The notes under the pieces: generated by a model
What the model saw: the letters and a program-made list of their open reading frames with translations, nothing else
What the model was told of the DNA's origin: nothing
The model's database searches: none
Shown: one piece after another, positions 14,572 to 24,400 of the stretch
Numbering within the stretch: the stretch's first letter is position 1
Layout of the letters: each line of letters begins with the position of its first letter
Program-made: the position numbers and the translations under genes
Source of the DNA: Bacteroidota bacterium
Lineage (GTDB): Bacteria > Bacteroidota > Bacteroidia > Chitinophagales > Chitinophagaceae
Length of the DNA: 45,915 bases
Assembly (NCBI GenBank): GCA_018267625.1
Contig: JAFDYC010000046.1
Location: 1 to 45,915, forward strand
Direction: 5' to 3'

Positions 14572-15801
14572 ATGAGAAAAGTTCTTACAATTATTGCTAT
14601 TACACTCGCCTGTCATTATCAAGCTTCAGCAGATGGTTGGACTGTAGTAAGAAGCTGGTGCGGTGGTTTCTTCCACCAAAAGTATCAGGCATTCGCGCAA
14701 ATCTCGCTATTGACCTACACCACTTATCCAACTGGGTACAACCAAGTGGGACAGTATGTTGGTACTAACCCGAAGGGGGCATGGAGCAACATATGCAGTA
14801 GCGAAGACAAAGCATGCTCACGGGTCCGGACAGCTACATGTAGCCGCTCGGGTACAGGCCACGATGTAATCATCAATGGCGGCTGGTTCCAAGGTGGTCT
14901 ATTTAACTACAATTCCTATATCCAGACTGTTCTGGATTTTAGCGGTCAGCATGTAACTCAGTCAAACTTTAATGGCAGAACGAAGACTGGCGCTGAGGGC
15001 ACTTACGAAATGGACGCTGATAAGCTCGCCAACTTCTCTGAACGCGGGTTCTCATTCGGTGATGTCAGCGGCCCAGTTGACATTGTAAACGACCAACAAC
15101 TGGTTATTAATAACTTGAAAGGCACTGTTAGCATTGCCAATTCTTCTAACTATTTCTCCAAGTTCAAAATACTCGTCGTAAAGGAGAATGAGAATGAAAC
15201 TGATGAGCAGGCACAAGCTTCGGATTCACTTAGGCACTTGGGCATCTTCCTCAACGTAGTGGATTCAAGTGAGCTTTCCGTATCAAAGAATATTGTTACT
15301 GCAACCGGCGTTTTCGCAGGCCTAACTGAAAGTGAGTTAAGCCAGATTCAGAATGCTGATTCTGCAGGCTTCAATCTAAACAATATCTCATTGACAAAGG
15401 ACCTGAATGTGCAATTAGCAGAAGGGGAACACTTGACGGTAATCACCTACATTGATGGTGGATTGGATATTAGTTCTGCTGTGCTCAACCAGGGCAATCC
15501 TTCAGCTCGTATGGCACCGGCCTCGACAACAGTTACTGCCCAAACGGCACACTTCTATCCAAACCCTGTATCATCCGGCGTCCTTAACTGCGATGTTGAA
15601 TCTAAAGTTGATGATGCTAACGTTTCAATTACAGCGTTTGACATCTTGGGTCGCCAGCTTGGTGAACTCTATTCAGGTAAAGTAACGCGTGGAGTAACCT
15701 CTATCAAGGATATAAATGTGTCTAACTTGCCAAAGGGAATCCAGATTTTGAAAGTCAAGGTTGGCGATTATATCACATCTCACCAGATAACCGTTAACTA
15801 A
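14572..15801 (+). CDS. Secreted protein with T9SS type A sorting domain
   Basis: The chosen start (14572, MRKVLTIIAITLACHYQASA) gives a clear signal peptide; the open frame begins 13 codons earlier without one. The mature part starts with a Cys/Trp-rich region (residues 20-90, with CGGFF, CSSEDKACSRV, CSRSG), followed by beta-rich repeats. The C-terminus (about 325-409) has FYPNPVSSG, ITAFDILGRQLGELY and LPKGIQILKVKV, the hallmark of T9SS sorting domains that are removed as the cargo is attached to the cell surface. It is 409 aa. Function of the N-terminal domain is not recognised. Confidence 0.7.
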   Translation: MRKVLTIIAITLACHYQASADGWTVVRSWCGGFFHQKYQAFAQISLLTYTTYPTGYNQVGQYVGTNPKGAWSNICSSEDKACSRVRTATCSRSGTGHDVIINGGWFQGGLFNYNSYIQTVLDFSGQHVTQSNFNGRTKTGAEGTYEMDADKLANFSERGFSFGDVSGPVDIVNDQQLVINNLKGTVSIANSSNYFSKFKILVVKENENETDEQAQASDSLRHLGIFLNVVDSSELSVSKNIVTATGVFAGLTESELSQIQNADSAGFNLNNISLTKDLNVQLAEGEHLTVITYIDGGLDISSAVLNQGNPSARMAPASTTVTAQTAHFYPNPVSSGVLNCDVESKVDDANVSITAFDILGRQLGELYSGKVTRGVTSIKDINVSNLPKGIQILKVKVGDYITSHQITVN

Positions 15802-15827
15802 GAAATCCTCTAAATCCAAAGTGAGTA

Positions 15828-15858
15828 ACCGCTACAACATCCAAAATGTTGTAGCGGT
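15828..15858 (+). terminator. 13-bp perfect stem terminator
   Basis: ACCGCTACAACAT and ATGTTGTAGCGGT form a perfect 13-bp stem with a 5-nt loop, 26 bp after the T9SS gene. A T-rich but interrupted tail follows. It separates that gene from the next plus-strand gene. Confidence 0.7.
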
Positions 15859-15884
15859 ACTTCTTGCTTTACACCTCATTTCTT

Positions 15885-16688
15885 ATGCCCAGAATATTTT
15901 TTGCTGTTGCCACCTGCATTTTGCTTAGTCAAGCTACTTATGTCCAAGCGCTAAGACCCAGTGTAGGTATTATTGGGTCATACACCGTTACCAATAATCA
16001 CTTCCTGGTTGAAGAAGGTGTTTTCAATTGGGATAATAGGAAAGTAAACTTTGGCTTAGAATTGACTAACAAATTTTACTTTAAGGGCAATTACTTTTTT
16101 AAGACAGGTCTTCGCTACAACCAATACAGAACTACAGTAAATGCCATAAACCAGATTGCAATCTTGCAGGATAATCCCTATCCATTTACCTGGGAACGCC
16201 GTTTTGAAAGTGGCGTCGTTCCCTTTTTATTCGGGAAGGATTTTTTGATAAACGATAAGACCGGCGATTTCTATTTGGGGACTTCTTTAGGAATATTAAG
16301 CACTTCGTACACGATGACAAGGGGCACTATTGCGCTCAAGAAAGACCCTGACAATACGGATTTAATCATTTCCAGAACAGAAGACACAGGTAGGTTAACT
16401 CCCGCCTACTTTTTGCCTACGTTGGATTTTGGTGCCAGCTATCATCCGTTTAAAAACATGTCTGCGTTTAGTGTAGGCATACTCTGTTCTATTCAGCTAA
16501 ATTCAACTGACCCTTACTATTTGCAAGGAATTACGCTCAACTATTCAAAAGGAGAGACTTATAATTACCGAATCCAAAATCACCAAAGCTTTATCAATTG
16601 CTCTGTTATTTTAGCTTACACATTTGGCCAGCCGAGAACGTTTGTAAAAAGAGGTAGCAATGTTGATTGTCCGCATTTGCATAAATAA
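15885..16688 (+). CDS. Outer-membrane beta-barrel-like protein
   Basis: Start chosen at 15885 (MPRIFFAVATCILLSQATYVQA), seven codons into the open frame, because it gives a normal signal peptide. The mature protein of about 245 aa has many alternating strands (NFGLELTNKFYFKGNYFFKTGLRY, GDFYLGTSLGILSTSY, ILAYTFGQPR) typical of outer-membrane barrels. A terminator hairpin separates it from the T9SS gene upstream, and the next gene is convergent. Substrate unknown. Confidence 0.6.
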   Translation: MPRIFFAVATCILLSQATYVQALRPSVGIIGSYTVTNNHFLVEEGVFNWDNRKVNFGLELTNKFYFKGNYFFKTGLRYNQYRTTVNAINQIAILQDNPYPFTWERRFESGVVPFLFGKDFLINDKTGDFYLGTSLGILSTSYTMTRGTIALKKDPDNTDLIISRTEDTGRLTPAYFLPTLDFGASYHPFKNMSAFSVGILCSIQLNSTDPYYLQGITLNYSKGETYNYRIQNHQSFINCSVILAYTFGQPRTFVKRGSNVDCPHLHK

Positions 16689-16706
16689 ACATGTCTCGCT
16701 GATCCC

Positions 16707-17132
16707 TTAACGGGGTTTAGCATTCTCTTGAAGGCCAATCATTGCAGCGAGATGGTCACATTGCTGACGCAAGAAAATGAGCTGACCTTGTAAGAGGCTT
16801 GTAACACTATCATCCCTGTCGGCAATTTTCAAATTGCCACTATGGTTGTAACTAAACATTTGATTGCCTTCGGACTTATAGAACATACCAGGACATTCAA
16901 TATCCAGTAGTTTGTTTATATCAACTTCCAGATACTGAGTCAACTCTATTATTCGAGTTAGACTAAAATCGGTCTTACCATTTTCCATATTTAGGTAAGC
17001 CTGCTGGCTCAGTTCGAGCCACGCTGAAATTTGCTTAACCTCAATGCCCTTTTCCTTACGGATAGCTTTGAGATTGGCGCCTATTCTTCTCAGAAGTTTG
17101 TTCTTTTCCTTTTTTGAGTTTTCAGTAAGCAT
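16707..17132 (-). CDS. XRE-family transcriptional regulator
   Basis: A 141-aa protein. Residues about 16-70 are an XRE helix-turn-helix: IGANLKAIRKEKGIEVKQIS, LSQQAYLNMENGKTDFSL and IIELTQYLEVDINKLL. The C-terminal 60 residues are polar, with a helix (LLQGQLIFLRQQCDHLAAMIG) that may mediate dimerisation. It begins 92 bp from the second copy of the shared operator palindrome, so it may be controlled by, or may itself control, the regulon that the palindrome marks. Confidence 0.8.
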   Translation of the reverse strand: MLTENSKKEKNKLLRRIGANLKAIRKEKGIEVKQISAWLELSQQAYLNMENGKTDFSLTRIIELTQYLEVDINKLLDIECPGMFYKSEGNQMFSYNHSGNLKIADRDDSVTSLLQGQLIFLRQQCDHLAAMIGLQENAKPR

Positions 17133-17223
17133 TGCAGAGTTATAGGGTTAGTAAAAGCAACCGTACAGATTCACGAATTACTAATTCACGCCCAAATATG
17201 CTCCGCTAATGAATAATTAGAGG

Positions 17224-17250
17224 TAGGCAAAAGCCTATTTCTTTGAGGCA
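17224..17250 (-). promoter_or_regulatory. Shared palindromic operator, copy 2
   Basis: TAGGCAAAAGCCTA (17224-17237) followed by TTTCTTTGAGGCA. On the minus strand CGTGAATTAGTA lies 31 nt downstream, and a CATATTTG near -7 position lies between. It is 92 bp upstream of the XRE gene start at 17132. Confidence 0.55.
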
Positions 17251-17260
17251 ATGGCAAATT

Positions 17261-17500
17261 TCACCGAAGGCGATGCCTGAAATTGTTACTTATCGAGCTG
17301 AGCAACTGATCTGCAGTCTTATTACTTGCACTGCTATGTGCGTTGCTAATGATGTTTTGTTGAAGCAATGGAAACTCATTCAATACCTCCTTTCTTCCGA
17401 TTTGCTTACCAATTGCTCTTCCGATAATAAGCCCAAGTCCTATGCCTATTGAGAAGAATGCAACATAGAAAACAATTTCAAGAACGATTGGAAGCGGCAT
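17261..17500 (-). CDS. Small membrane protein overlapping the receiver gene
   Basis: A 79-aa protein with one strong transmembrane segment (VLEIVFYVAFFSIGIGLGLI, residues 6-25), then a Gly/Arg region (IGRAIGKQIGRKE) and a polar tail. It overlaps the 3' end of the receiver gene by 23 bp, which suggests coupled translation. Function unknown. Confidence 0.45.
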   Translation of the reverse strand: MPLPIVLEIVFYVAFFSIGIGLGLIIGRAIGKQIGRKEVLNEFPLLQQNIISNAHSSASNKTADQLLSSISNNFRHRLR

Positions 17501-17912
17501 TAGGTATCTGTGTTTGTGAATGACTTTCCAGCAAATTGTACAAGGCTTGTGAGATGTCTTGTGGCGCTACTCCTTTCGCAAGAAAGGCGTGTGCTCCGGA
17601 ATCAAGCATTCTGTTTACCATACCTCGCCCGATTTCCATCGAGAAAGCAAGAATCTTGATAGACGGATATAGTTCACGCAATGCATTCGCTGTCTGAAAT
17701 CCATTCATTATCGGCATATTAATGTCCAGAATACATAGAGCCGGAACACTATCCGCTAACTGCAAAAAGGAAAGAAATTCTTTGCCATTTTTTGCTTTGC
17801 ATAGGACATCAAAGCCTTGTTCAGTAAGATAAGATTCCAGAAAGCTTCGCCAGCGTGGATAATCATCAACTATGGCTATAGTTGGCCGATTGAGCATTTC
17901 ATTGATGGACAT
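17478..17912 (-). CDS. Stand-alone response-regulator receiver protein
   Basis: A 144-aa single receiver domain. IAIVDDYPRW has the acidic pair D16-D17, CILDINMPIMNG carries the phosphorylatable D63, and FLAKGV near 113 carries the conserved lysine. No output domain follows. The receiver region is related in sequence to that of the full-length NarL-type regulator at 29151 (both CILD[IV]NMPxMNG). It lies 11 bp downstream of the sigma4-like/alpha-CTD gene, so phosphorylation could be linked to RNA polymerase recruitment; that link is inference. Confidence 0.8.
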   Translation of the reverse strand: MSINEMLNRPTIAIVDDYPRWRSFLESYLTEQGFDVLCKAKNGKEFLSFLQLADSVPALCILDINMPIMNGFQTANALRELYPSIKILAFSMEIGRGMVNRMLDSGAHAFLAKGVAPQDISQALYNLLESHSQTQIPNAASNRS

Positions 17913-17923
17913 TATTGAGCGTC

Positions 17924-18547
17924 CTACTCTGTTAGATTAAGGCCCTGTTTTCCCAGTGCTTCTTTAATGTTGTTGATTGAATCAGGGCCTATACCCCTCA
18001 TAAAATGAAGGTCGCGGTGTTTCAACTTACAGAGGTCTTCTACAGTCGTCACATTGTGGTGAATCAGTGCATTCCTGCTCCGGGCGTTTAGGTCAAGCTT
18101 GTCAAGCTCTGTCTTGGCTGGTTGCTGCTCTACCACTAACTCTTCGCATTTTTTCAGCGAACTGAAATATGCCTTGTCAATCTTATATCCTGCGGCTAAA
18201 AGGATAAGCTCCACCTTTTCTTCTTTGCTTTTCAAATCTTGAATAAGCGGCAAAATCCTGAGACGGTCTCCGTTAAAGCAGTTCCATATAAATCGCTCAA
18301 CACTTGCTATGATTTGCTTGATGCGGCTATTACTAAGTCCAAATGATATTGCAAGCTGATGAACCTTCTCGCCTGCGTCAGATAGTCTGAAGATTTCCGC
18401 ATCCCGCTCGCCGAACTGTTCTTGTATGATACTGTAAATGCCACCAACTATGTACTGTAATATTTCTCCCGCTTCCGTAGGCTCAACTGGCGGCAAGAAT
18501 CGTCTTCTCATTCTGGAAAGAATACGAAAGGAAAAGATGCTTGGCAA
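17924..18547 (-). CDS. Sigma-region-4-like HTH fused to RNA polymerase alpha-CTD-like domain
   Basis: A 207-aa protein. Residues about 45-90 resemble sigma region 4 or a related HTH (LSDAGEKVHQLAISFGLSNS, RIKQIIASVERF). Residues 148-204 closely match the C-terminal domain of RNA polymerase alpha: LDLNARSRNALIHHNVTTVE, DLCKLKHRDLHFMRGIGPDS, INNIKEALGKQGLNL. Arg157 and Asn160 align with the DNA-contacting Arg265 and Asn268 of E. coli alpha; Gly187 and Ser190 align with Gly296 and Ser299, while the Lys298 position is Asp. The alpha-CTD binds UP elements and activators; here it lacks the alpha N-terminal domain. It is probably a DNA-binding transcription factor. Operon with the receiver. Confidence 0.75.
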   Translation of the reverse strand: MPSIFSFRILSRMRRRFLPPVEPTEAGEILQYIVGGIYSIIQEQFGERDAEIFRLSDAGEKVHQLAISFGLSNSRIKQIIASVERFIWNCFNGDRLRILPLIQDLKSKEEKVELILLAAGYKIDKAYFSSLKKCEELVVEQQPAKTELDKLDLNARSRNALIHHNVTTVEDLCKLKHRDLHFMRGIGPDSINNIKEALGKQGLNLTE

Positions 18548-18654
18548 GATTATGCCAATGAATCCTCATTTCAATAATAAGAATAAAAATCAATCGCATC
18601 ATGACAATGAACTCAGAAACCTAAGCTTATCATTACTTAATTAAAATTTGAAAC

Positions 18655-18702
18655 CAATGGGCATCCGGTCATCCTTTTATTGAGGATGCCGGAGCCGCAT
18701 TG
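18655..18702 (-). ncRNA. 48-nt structured hairpin, copy A
   Basis: On the minus strand CAATGCGGCTCCGG pairs with CCGGATGCCCATTG around an inner CATCC/GGATG stem. The same 48-nt unit is found at 19308-19355. It follows the stop of the secreted Gly/Ser/His-rich gene by 33 bp, so it may be a transcription terminator or 3' RNA element. There is no strong T tract directly after it. Confidence 0.55.
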
Positions 18703-18735
18703 ACAAGCAAGATGTGCATTCACAAAAAGCGCCTC

Positions 18736-18936
18736 TTACTTCTTGTGTCTTCCGTAATGGTTTCCAGTGTTGGTATTTCGGTAATGGCCTCCCTTATGAG
18801 AACTGCCACGGCCACTGGAATAGGTACCACCATGTGAAGTCGTATGGTGACTGCCAGAATACCGCCTCTGTGCATCGCTTGGATGATAAGCTATCAAAAG
18901 CAATGCTGTGAAAATTGAGGATACTAAAACCTTCAT
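18736..18936 (-). CDS. Small secreted Gly/Ser/His-rich protein
   Basis: Start chosen at 18936 (MKVLVSSIFTALLLIAYHPS) because it begins a clean signal peptide ending SDAQ; a longer frame to 18990 overlaps the neighbouring gene. The mature peptide of about 46 residues is Gly, Ser, His and Lys rich (SGSHHTTSHGGTYSSGRGSS, HKGGHY). Proteins of this kind recur in Bacteroidota; function unknown. Confidence 0.6.
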   Translation of the reverse strand: MKVLVSSIFTALLLIAYHPSDAQRRYSGSHHTTSHGGTYSSGRGSSHKGGHYRNTNTGNHYGRHKK

Positions 18937-18959
18937 CATGATGAATAAGATTTGGGGTT

Positions 18960-19193
18960 TTAATAAGTGTTCAGTTTGCCCTTCAGGCATTCAAGGAATT
19001 TGTCCCTCGGACGCGGCGCGGGGATTGTCTTGCAACAACTATCTACCGCAGCTTCTACGCTTGCACGTGAAAGGCGGGGAAATTGTTCAAGAATGGTATT
19101 GATGATGTAATCACGCTCATACTTTTCGTCACATGCGACGAAATTTCTGTCATACTTTTTCTTGTGTTTGTCGTCAACTGTGTTCCAGCTCAT
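18960..19193 (-). CDS. Small cysteine-containing protein of unknown function
   Basis: A 77-aa protein starting MSWNTVDDKHKKKYDR. Charged N-terminus, then a helical region (YIINTILEQFPRLSRASVEA) and three or four cysteines (VDSCCKT, FLECLKG). The downstream gene starts 23 bp after its stop. A weak AGTAGGCATTT half-operator lies about 20-25 bp upstream of its start. Family not recognised. Confidence 0.5.
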   Translation of the reverse strand: MSWNTVDDKHKKKYDRNFVACDEKYERDYIINTILEQFPRLSRASVEAAVDSCCKTIPAPRPRDKFLECLKGKLNTY

Positions 19194-19307
19194 GATTGAT
19201 TGATTAGGATTTGTAAATGCCTACTCTAATAACCTTTTTCGGCTAACAGGTGCTTACTCTTTTGAATGGGATTTTCAGCGTTCTCCTGGCGATAGAATTG
19301 ATAATAG

Positions 19308-19355
19308 CAATGGGCATCCGGTCACCCTTTTCAGGGTGTTACCGGAGCCGCATTG
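19308..19355 (-). ncRNA. 48-nt structured hairpin, copy B
   Basis: The same 48-nt length and outer arms as copy A (CAATG...CATTG, CCGG...CCGG), but the inner stem is CACCC/GGGTG instead of CATCC/GGATG, a T-A to C-G compensatory change. It lies 17 bp after the stop of the 639-aa T9SS gene. Confidence 0.55.
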
Positions 19356-19371
19356 TCTGAGGGGAAGAAGA

Positions 19372-21291
19372 CTATTGCTTCACGAAGCTCATAGCGCCGT
19401 GGTTGCCTTTAGAATCTGTAAGCTGAAGGACATACATACCGCTTGGCAATGAGCTGATGTCCATTACTTGCTTATCTGTATTTACGCTGAATTGCATGGC
19501 CCGCTGGCCGATATTGTTGGTCAGGGTTGCTGTAGCGCCTACTGCGCCTTCTATCGTGAAGAAGTTATTCGCAGGATTTGGATAGACCTTGACATTGCCG
19601 AGTGCTTCAAGCCCCTTCACTGAAAGGGTTACGTTGTTGCAATATTGATTAGAGCCGCAGCTATTGTAAACAGTAACGCAGACGTTATAGGTGCCGTTGG
19701 AGAAAGTATGTGTGGGATTCATTTGTGTGGAAGTACCTCCATCTCCAAAATTCCAGCGGACACTGTCGACTGGAGTTGTACCTGTGTATGTGAAGGAACC
19801 AACCTTAGTAGTAGGATTGATATTGGAGCTAAAGCCTGCAACAGGCATTATGCAGTTGCAGTTTGATACACCATACTTAGCAACAAAGAAATCTGTTTCA
19901 CCACCAATGTTTGTAAGGGTCGTACCTGCCACTTTTATTTGTGAATAAAAGTAGCCGCCGACATAGTAATTACCGTTCTTGTCAACAGTGATGGCTGTTC
20001 CTGCTTCGTCGTAAGTGGCCGGACTGTAAAGGGAATCCTGCTTAATATATGCGCCGGTTGAAGCATTTAAGCGAGCGATGTATACATTATAGCCGTTATT
20101 AAATCCCTGTTTGAATGAATCTGTAGCACCTTGCCATTTGAGTTTAGAGGGATAATATCCGGTAACTGCTATTTCGCTCCCTTTTGAAACTATCGCTCCT
20201 GCAATCGCAGCGCCATTTGTCACCGATGCTTTAGTCCAAAGAGCTGTCCCATTCGTATCCATTGCGGATACAACAGGACCTCCAAAAATTCCAATACCAC
20301 TACCGGTGTAGCCATTGAAACTATCGCCATCCCGACAAGATCCGGCGATGAAAAGCTTTCCATTTGCATCTAAAGCGGGGCGACCATAAATTTCCCAATT
20401 CGCGGTAGTCTGCTTGCCCCAAAGAAATGTGCCTGTTCCGCTAAAGGCAGCAGTAAATGTCTCCGAGTAGGTTGAGCCGTTTACAGTGAGCTTGGGTGAG
20501 CCCGGCGCAAAACTTGTACTGTTGAGATAGTATTTGCCACTATTCTGTGAGTGGACCATTCTTAGATTTTGGTAGGAGGTTGGCGTACCTCCAGTTATCG
20601 GTAGAGTAACATTGCCAATAAAATTTCCAGACGCATCATACTTCAAAATGTGCGTCCCGATCGCTGTATTCACATAATTGCCTTTAGCAAATGCGCCCGG
20701 AGTAAGGTAACACAGCAAATGACAAGTTCCATTAGGGTCTACCGCAAGCTCCAATGGAAAATTATTAGACCCGTAAGCTGTAACAGTATCGGCTTCGGGT
20801 TGTCGCAGCCATTTGTAGTTACCAGATGTATCATACTTTAAAAGGGTTAGGCGTTTATCATTAAAGCCAAGCGCCGTGTCGGCGTCAAAATGGGCATAGC
20901 CTAATGAATTACTTGAAGAAACTCGCCCGAATACATACACGCCTCCCAAAGCGTCAGTCTTAACCGCTGTGGGCACAGCTGGGTTATAAGCCCCAATTAC
21001 CTTGGACCAACGGTATGTTCCATTACAACTCAAGGAAACGATAAACCAGTGCATTGGGCCATAACCGGTCTTGGTATGCCCGTCAAAATTCAAGGAGCCC
21101 TTACCGACCACAGCAAGAAGATAGCTATTGCCATTAGGATCAGTAGCTATATCTACTACGTTTTCGATGTATCCAGAATTGGCATTTGTGTTATCCGTGC
21201 TTCCACCACTTTTACCCCACTGCCAAGTTTGTGCTTGTGAGCTAATAATAGTGATAGCTGTTGTTATTACGAGGAGAAGTGACTTCTTCAT
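19372..21291 (-). CDS. T9SS-sorted protein with repeat region and PKD domain
   Basis: Start chosen at 21291 (MKKSLLLVITTAITIISSQA), giving a signal peptide and 639 aa. The N-terminal 460 residues contain propeller-like repeats ending in short LLKYDTSGNYKW, ILKYDASGNF and FVAKYG motifs, typical of SBBP-type repeats. A PKD domain follows (VRWNFGDGGTSTQMNPTHTF, about 520-560) and then a T9SS sorting domain (VKVYPNPANNFFTIEG, SLPSGMYVLQLTD). It is expected to be surface exposed or released. Adjacent to the larger PKD protein on the same strand, separated by a terminator. Confidence 0.8.
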   Translation of the reverse strand: MKKSLLLVITTAITIISSQAQTWQWGKSGGSTDNTNANSGYIENVVDIATDPNGNSYLLAVVGKGSLNFDGHTKTGYGPMHWFIVSLSCNGTYRWSKVIGAYNPAVPTAVKTDALGGVYVFGRVSSSNSLGYAHFDADTALGFNDKRLTLLKYDTSGNYKWLRQPEADTVTAYGSNNFPLELAVDPNGTCHLLCYLTPGAFAKGNYVNTAIGTHILKYDASGNFIGNVTLPITGGTPTSYQNLRMVHSQNSGKYYLNSTSFAPGSPKLTVNGSTYSETFTAAFSGTGTFLWGKQTTANWEIYGRPALDANGKLFIAGSCRDGDSFNGYTGSGIGIFGGPVVSAMDTNGTALWTKASVTNGAAIAGAIVSKGSEIAVTGYYPSKLKWQGATDSFKQGFNNGYNVYIARLNASTGAYIKQDSLYSPATYDEAGTAITVDKNGNYYVGGYFYSQIKVAGTTLTNIGGETDFFVAKYGVSNCNCIMPVAGFSSNINPTTKVGSFTYTGTTPVDSVRWNFGDGGTSTQMNPTHTFSNGTYNVCVTVYNSCGSNQYCNNVTLSVKGLEALGNVKVYPNPANNFFTIEGAVGATATLTNNIGQRAMQFSVNTDKQVMDISSLPSGMYVLQLTDSKGNHGAMSFVKQ

Positions 21292-21359
21292 TAGCATGTT
21301 GTTCGCCATTTGATTTATCGAAATAAGGAGAATAAATTATTTAGCTTAAAGAAAAGAAT

Positions 21360-21388
21360 GAGGCTGTCCCATTTTATGAGACAGCCTC
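21360..21388 (-). terminator. Terminator of the giant PKD gene
   Basis: GAGGCTGTC and GACAGCCTC form a 9-bp stem with an imperfect inner continuation and T-rich sequence on the minus strand after it. It is 14 bp downstream of the stop at 21402. Confidence 0.75.
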
Positions 21389-21401
21389 AAATCTTCGTCG
21401 G

Positions 21402-24400
21402 TTAGTGAGTTATGGCAAGTTTGCTCTTAAGCAATACCTTACCGCCCTCACGGAGAGTCACTGTGTACATTCCAGCAGCAAAGTTGCTTACGTTCAGCTG
21501 CCAGCTTCCGCTACCGCTATCCACCGTATAGTGGGCGATGTTTCTGCCGGTCATGTCGTAAACTTCTATTGCTCTGTTTCCATTCTGCTTACCGCTATAC
21601 TCGTATTCTATCCGTACCTCGCTGTTTGCAGGGTTCGGTGCTACACTCATTATAGCTAAGCTGCTGCCAACTGTTGAGCCATTGCTCTGGCCGTTTGGCG
21701 CGAAGCGTGCATAACTGTTAGCACATGGCGTAATTGAGAATGGCACTTTCACATAGCAAATGCTGCCGGTTGGCGTAGTGACCTTAATCACAAGCGTATC
21801 AACAGGACCGCTAAAGCCAGGATTAGCCACATAACGGTATTTCGCTGTACTTACACCAGCAGGCATAGAATTACCTGCGCCATACAGAATAGAACCATGA
21901 ATAGCACTGATGTTGTAATTGACAGACATGCCGAACAGGTTATTAAACTGCACCTGAATGGAATCCCTGCAAATGAAATCATTGTAAGCTTTCCAGACGT
22001 TAATGACGGAAGCTGTGACATCAGTACAGGACGCGCAGTGGATAACAGTTACGTCCATTGGGTCGCTTATGTCATCGCACAGGCCGTTATTCAATTCCAG
22101 ATTGTAGGTTCCAGGGCCTGGAATGTAATAAGGGTAATTGTAAGGCGATGAGTTAACGTTGGACAGGTCAGGAGAACCACCGCGCAAATACGCCCAATAG
22201 TTAAAGAACTGTATTGGACCTAGGATGTAAGATGTAGTGAGCGCCTGGTCGCATAATGTATAGCAGCCGCTCGGGAACATCCACATATAGTTGCGTGGGT
22301 CTTTCGGAACATCCACGTCAGTATGGCTCACGCAACCGTGCGTGTCTGTAAACCATAGTCTGTAAGGGCCGCCAGCATACGTATAGACCGTTGCACCGCT
22401 TTGTCCATTACTCCAGTTATAAGTACCCGAGTAGCCTGGATTAGAACCGTCAAGCTCTACGTTGTAGGTGTTGCAGTCCAGCACAGAGTAGGTGATTGTC
22501 GGGTCAGGCGAAGGGTTGTACACTGTAACAGTAAACGTAGTGCTCGTGTCATCGCAGAAGCCTGCACCATTTGGTACTGTTATTTTAAGCTTGTAGTTGT
22601 AAGTGCCAGTTGTATTGATGGTTTGTGTCAGCGATGGATTTGTTTCCCCGCTCATTGCCGAACCATTCAAGTACCATTGGTACTGATACGTTGGGTCACT
22701 ACCTGCATATCCGTCCAAAGTAAAAGTATTACCCACGCATTGACTTGGATTGCCTGTGATTACTGGGTGGGGCACAACGACAAAGCTAACGGCCAGAGCA
22801 GGCGGCACAACCCTACAACCATTTCCATCTTTTCCCTCTACCACATAGCTACCTGAATTATAAACATTGACGGTAGACGCTGTGCTAAATGGTACAGAGT
22901 TATAAGTCCAATTGTAGATTGTCGGAGAGCCAGATGAGCTAGTCCAGAATAATGTAACTGGAGTTCCATAGCACGGCGTGCCGGACGGCGAAGTCCCGAT
23001 TATTCCTCCGACCAGAGGATTGCTTCCTACGGTTACTGTATGCGATGTTGTACTTGTACACCCAAACTGATTTGTCGCAGTCAATTGAATTGTTTTCACG
23101 CCGGTTGCAGTGTATGTATGTTGCGGCTGAGACTGCGAGTTGGAAGTTCCATCTCCAAACGTCCACGCATATGTCATAGACGAAAGAGGCAAAGGCGTAC
23201 TTGTATTAGTCATACTCACCACCGCCGTAAGTACACATGGTGTACTGGGGCTAGCGCTGAAAGATGCACTAGGTAATACAGGAATGTCAACCGTATCATA
23301 AGCATCGCAAGAAGGCCAACCACTTCTGCTAATTACCAGGTGGAAGTAGTGAGTACCTGCCGACAGAGAAGTTGTAGAATAGTTGGTAGCCGTACTGCCA
23401 CTTTGGAGAGGTGTAGCGTTACCAACCTCATACAACGTGTACGATGTAATCGGTGTGCCAGCAAAGTAGTTGGAATGGTCTAAAAGATTGACGGTGTAGG
23501 TAGAGCCTGTACACGAAATCTTATGTACCAGACCTGCTATATACGGGATAGTATCATAAACAACAGCTTGGACATCGGATGTACAAGGACTGCCGTTGTT
23601 AGTGCCGGCATATGAGACATGGAAAGTAAAATCATAAACTCCAGCCAAGTCAAACACACAGTCAGCATCGTAGTAACCCGTGCCACTGCTGTTGGTGTGA
23701 GAGATTACCTGTGTTGGGTAGTCATAGAAAGGACTGCTACCTCCAGTTGTATAGGTCCCATGCAACGTAATGTGTCCGCAAGAGCTGTTGGAAGCTGTTA
23801 CTGCCACTGTCGGCGTAGGAGATACTATACAAGGGCTGCCATTTCCCCCTGTCCCACCGCCGCAGTCAATACTGAGCGTGATACTATTTGTTGTAGCGGT
23901 ACAACCATTGGTGTTCTTCACAACGCAGTAGTATGTGCCTGGGGTTGTGGCATGATATGTACTACATGTAGCACAAGCACTACCTGTAATGAATGTGCCA
24001 TTCTGGTACCAGAAGAACGAATCGATGATTCCATAGCCAGACTGAATCGTAGCGTACAAATCAGCTGCTACACTTGGGCAGCCGGTGCGCGAGCTTGGAG
24101 AAGTCAAATTCGCAACAGGCGAAGGAATAACAGTTACAACTGTGTCAGCCTGCACTTTAGCGGTGCAACCATTTGGGTCAGTAACCACCACGGAAATATT
24201 TGGTGAATAATTGCCCATTGCAAGTGTAGTGTAGGTATGCGATTGAGAAGCGCCTGTTGAGGCGGTATTGCCATCGCCGAAATCCCATGCTATTGAAGTA
24301 AAGGTGCTGAGCGTCGGAGATAGCGTGAATGTTACAGGTACACCACGACATACAGTATCGTCCGATGGATGAAGCACGAAACTCGGAACATCCTTTATGT

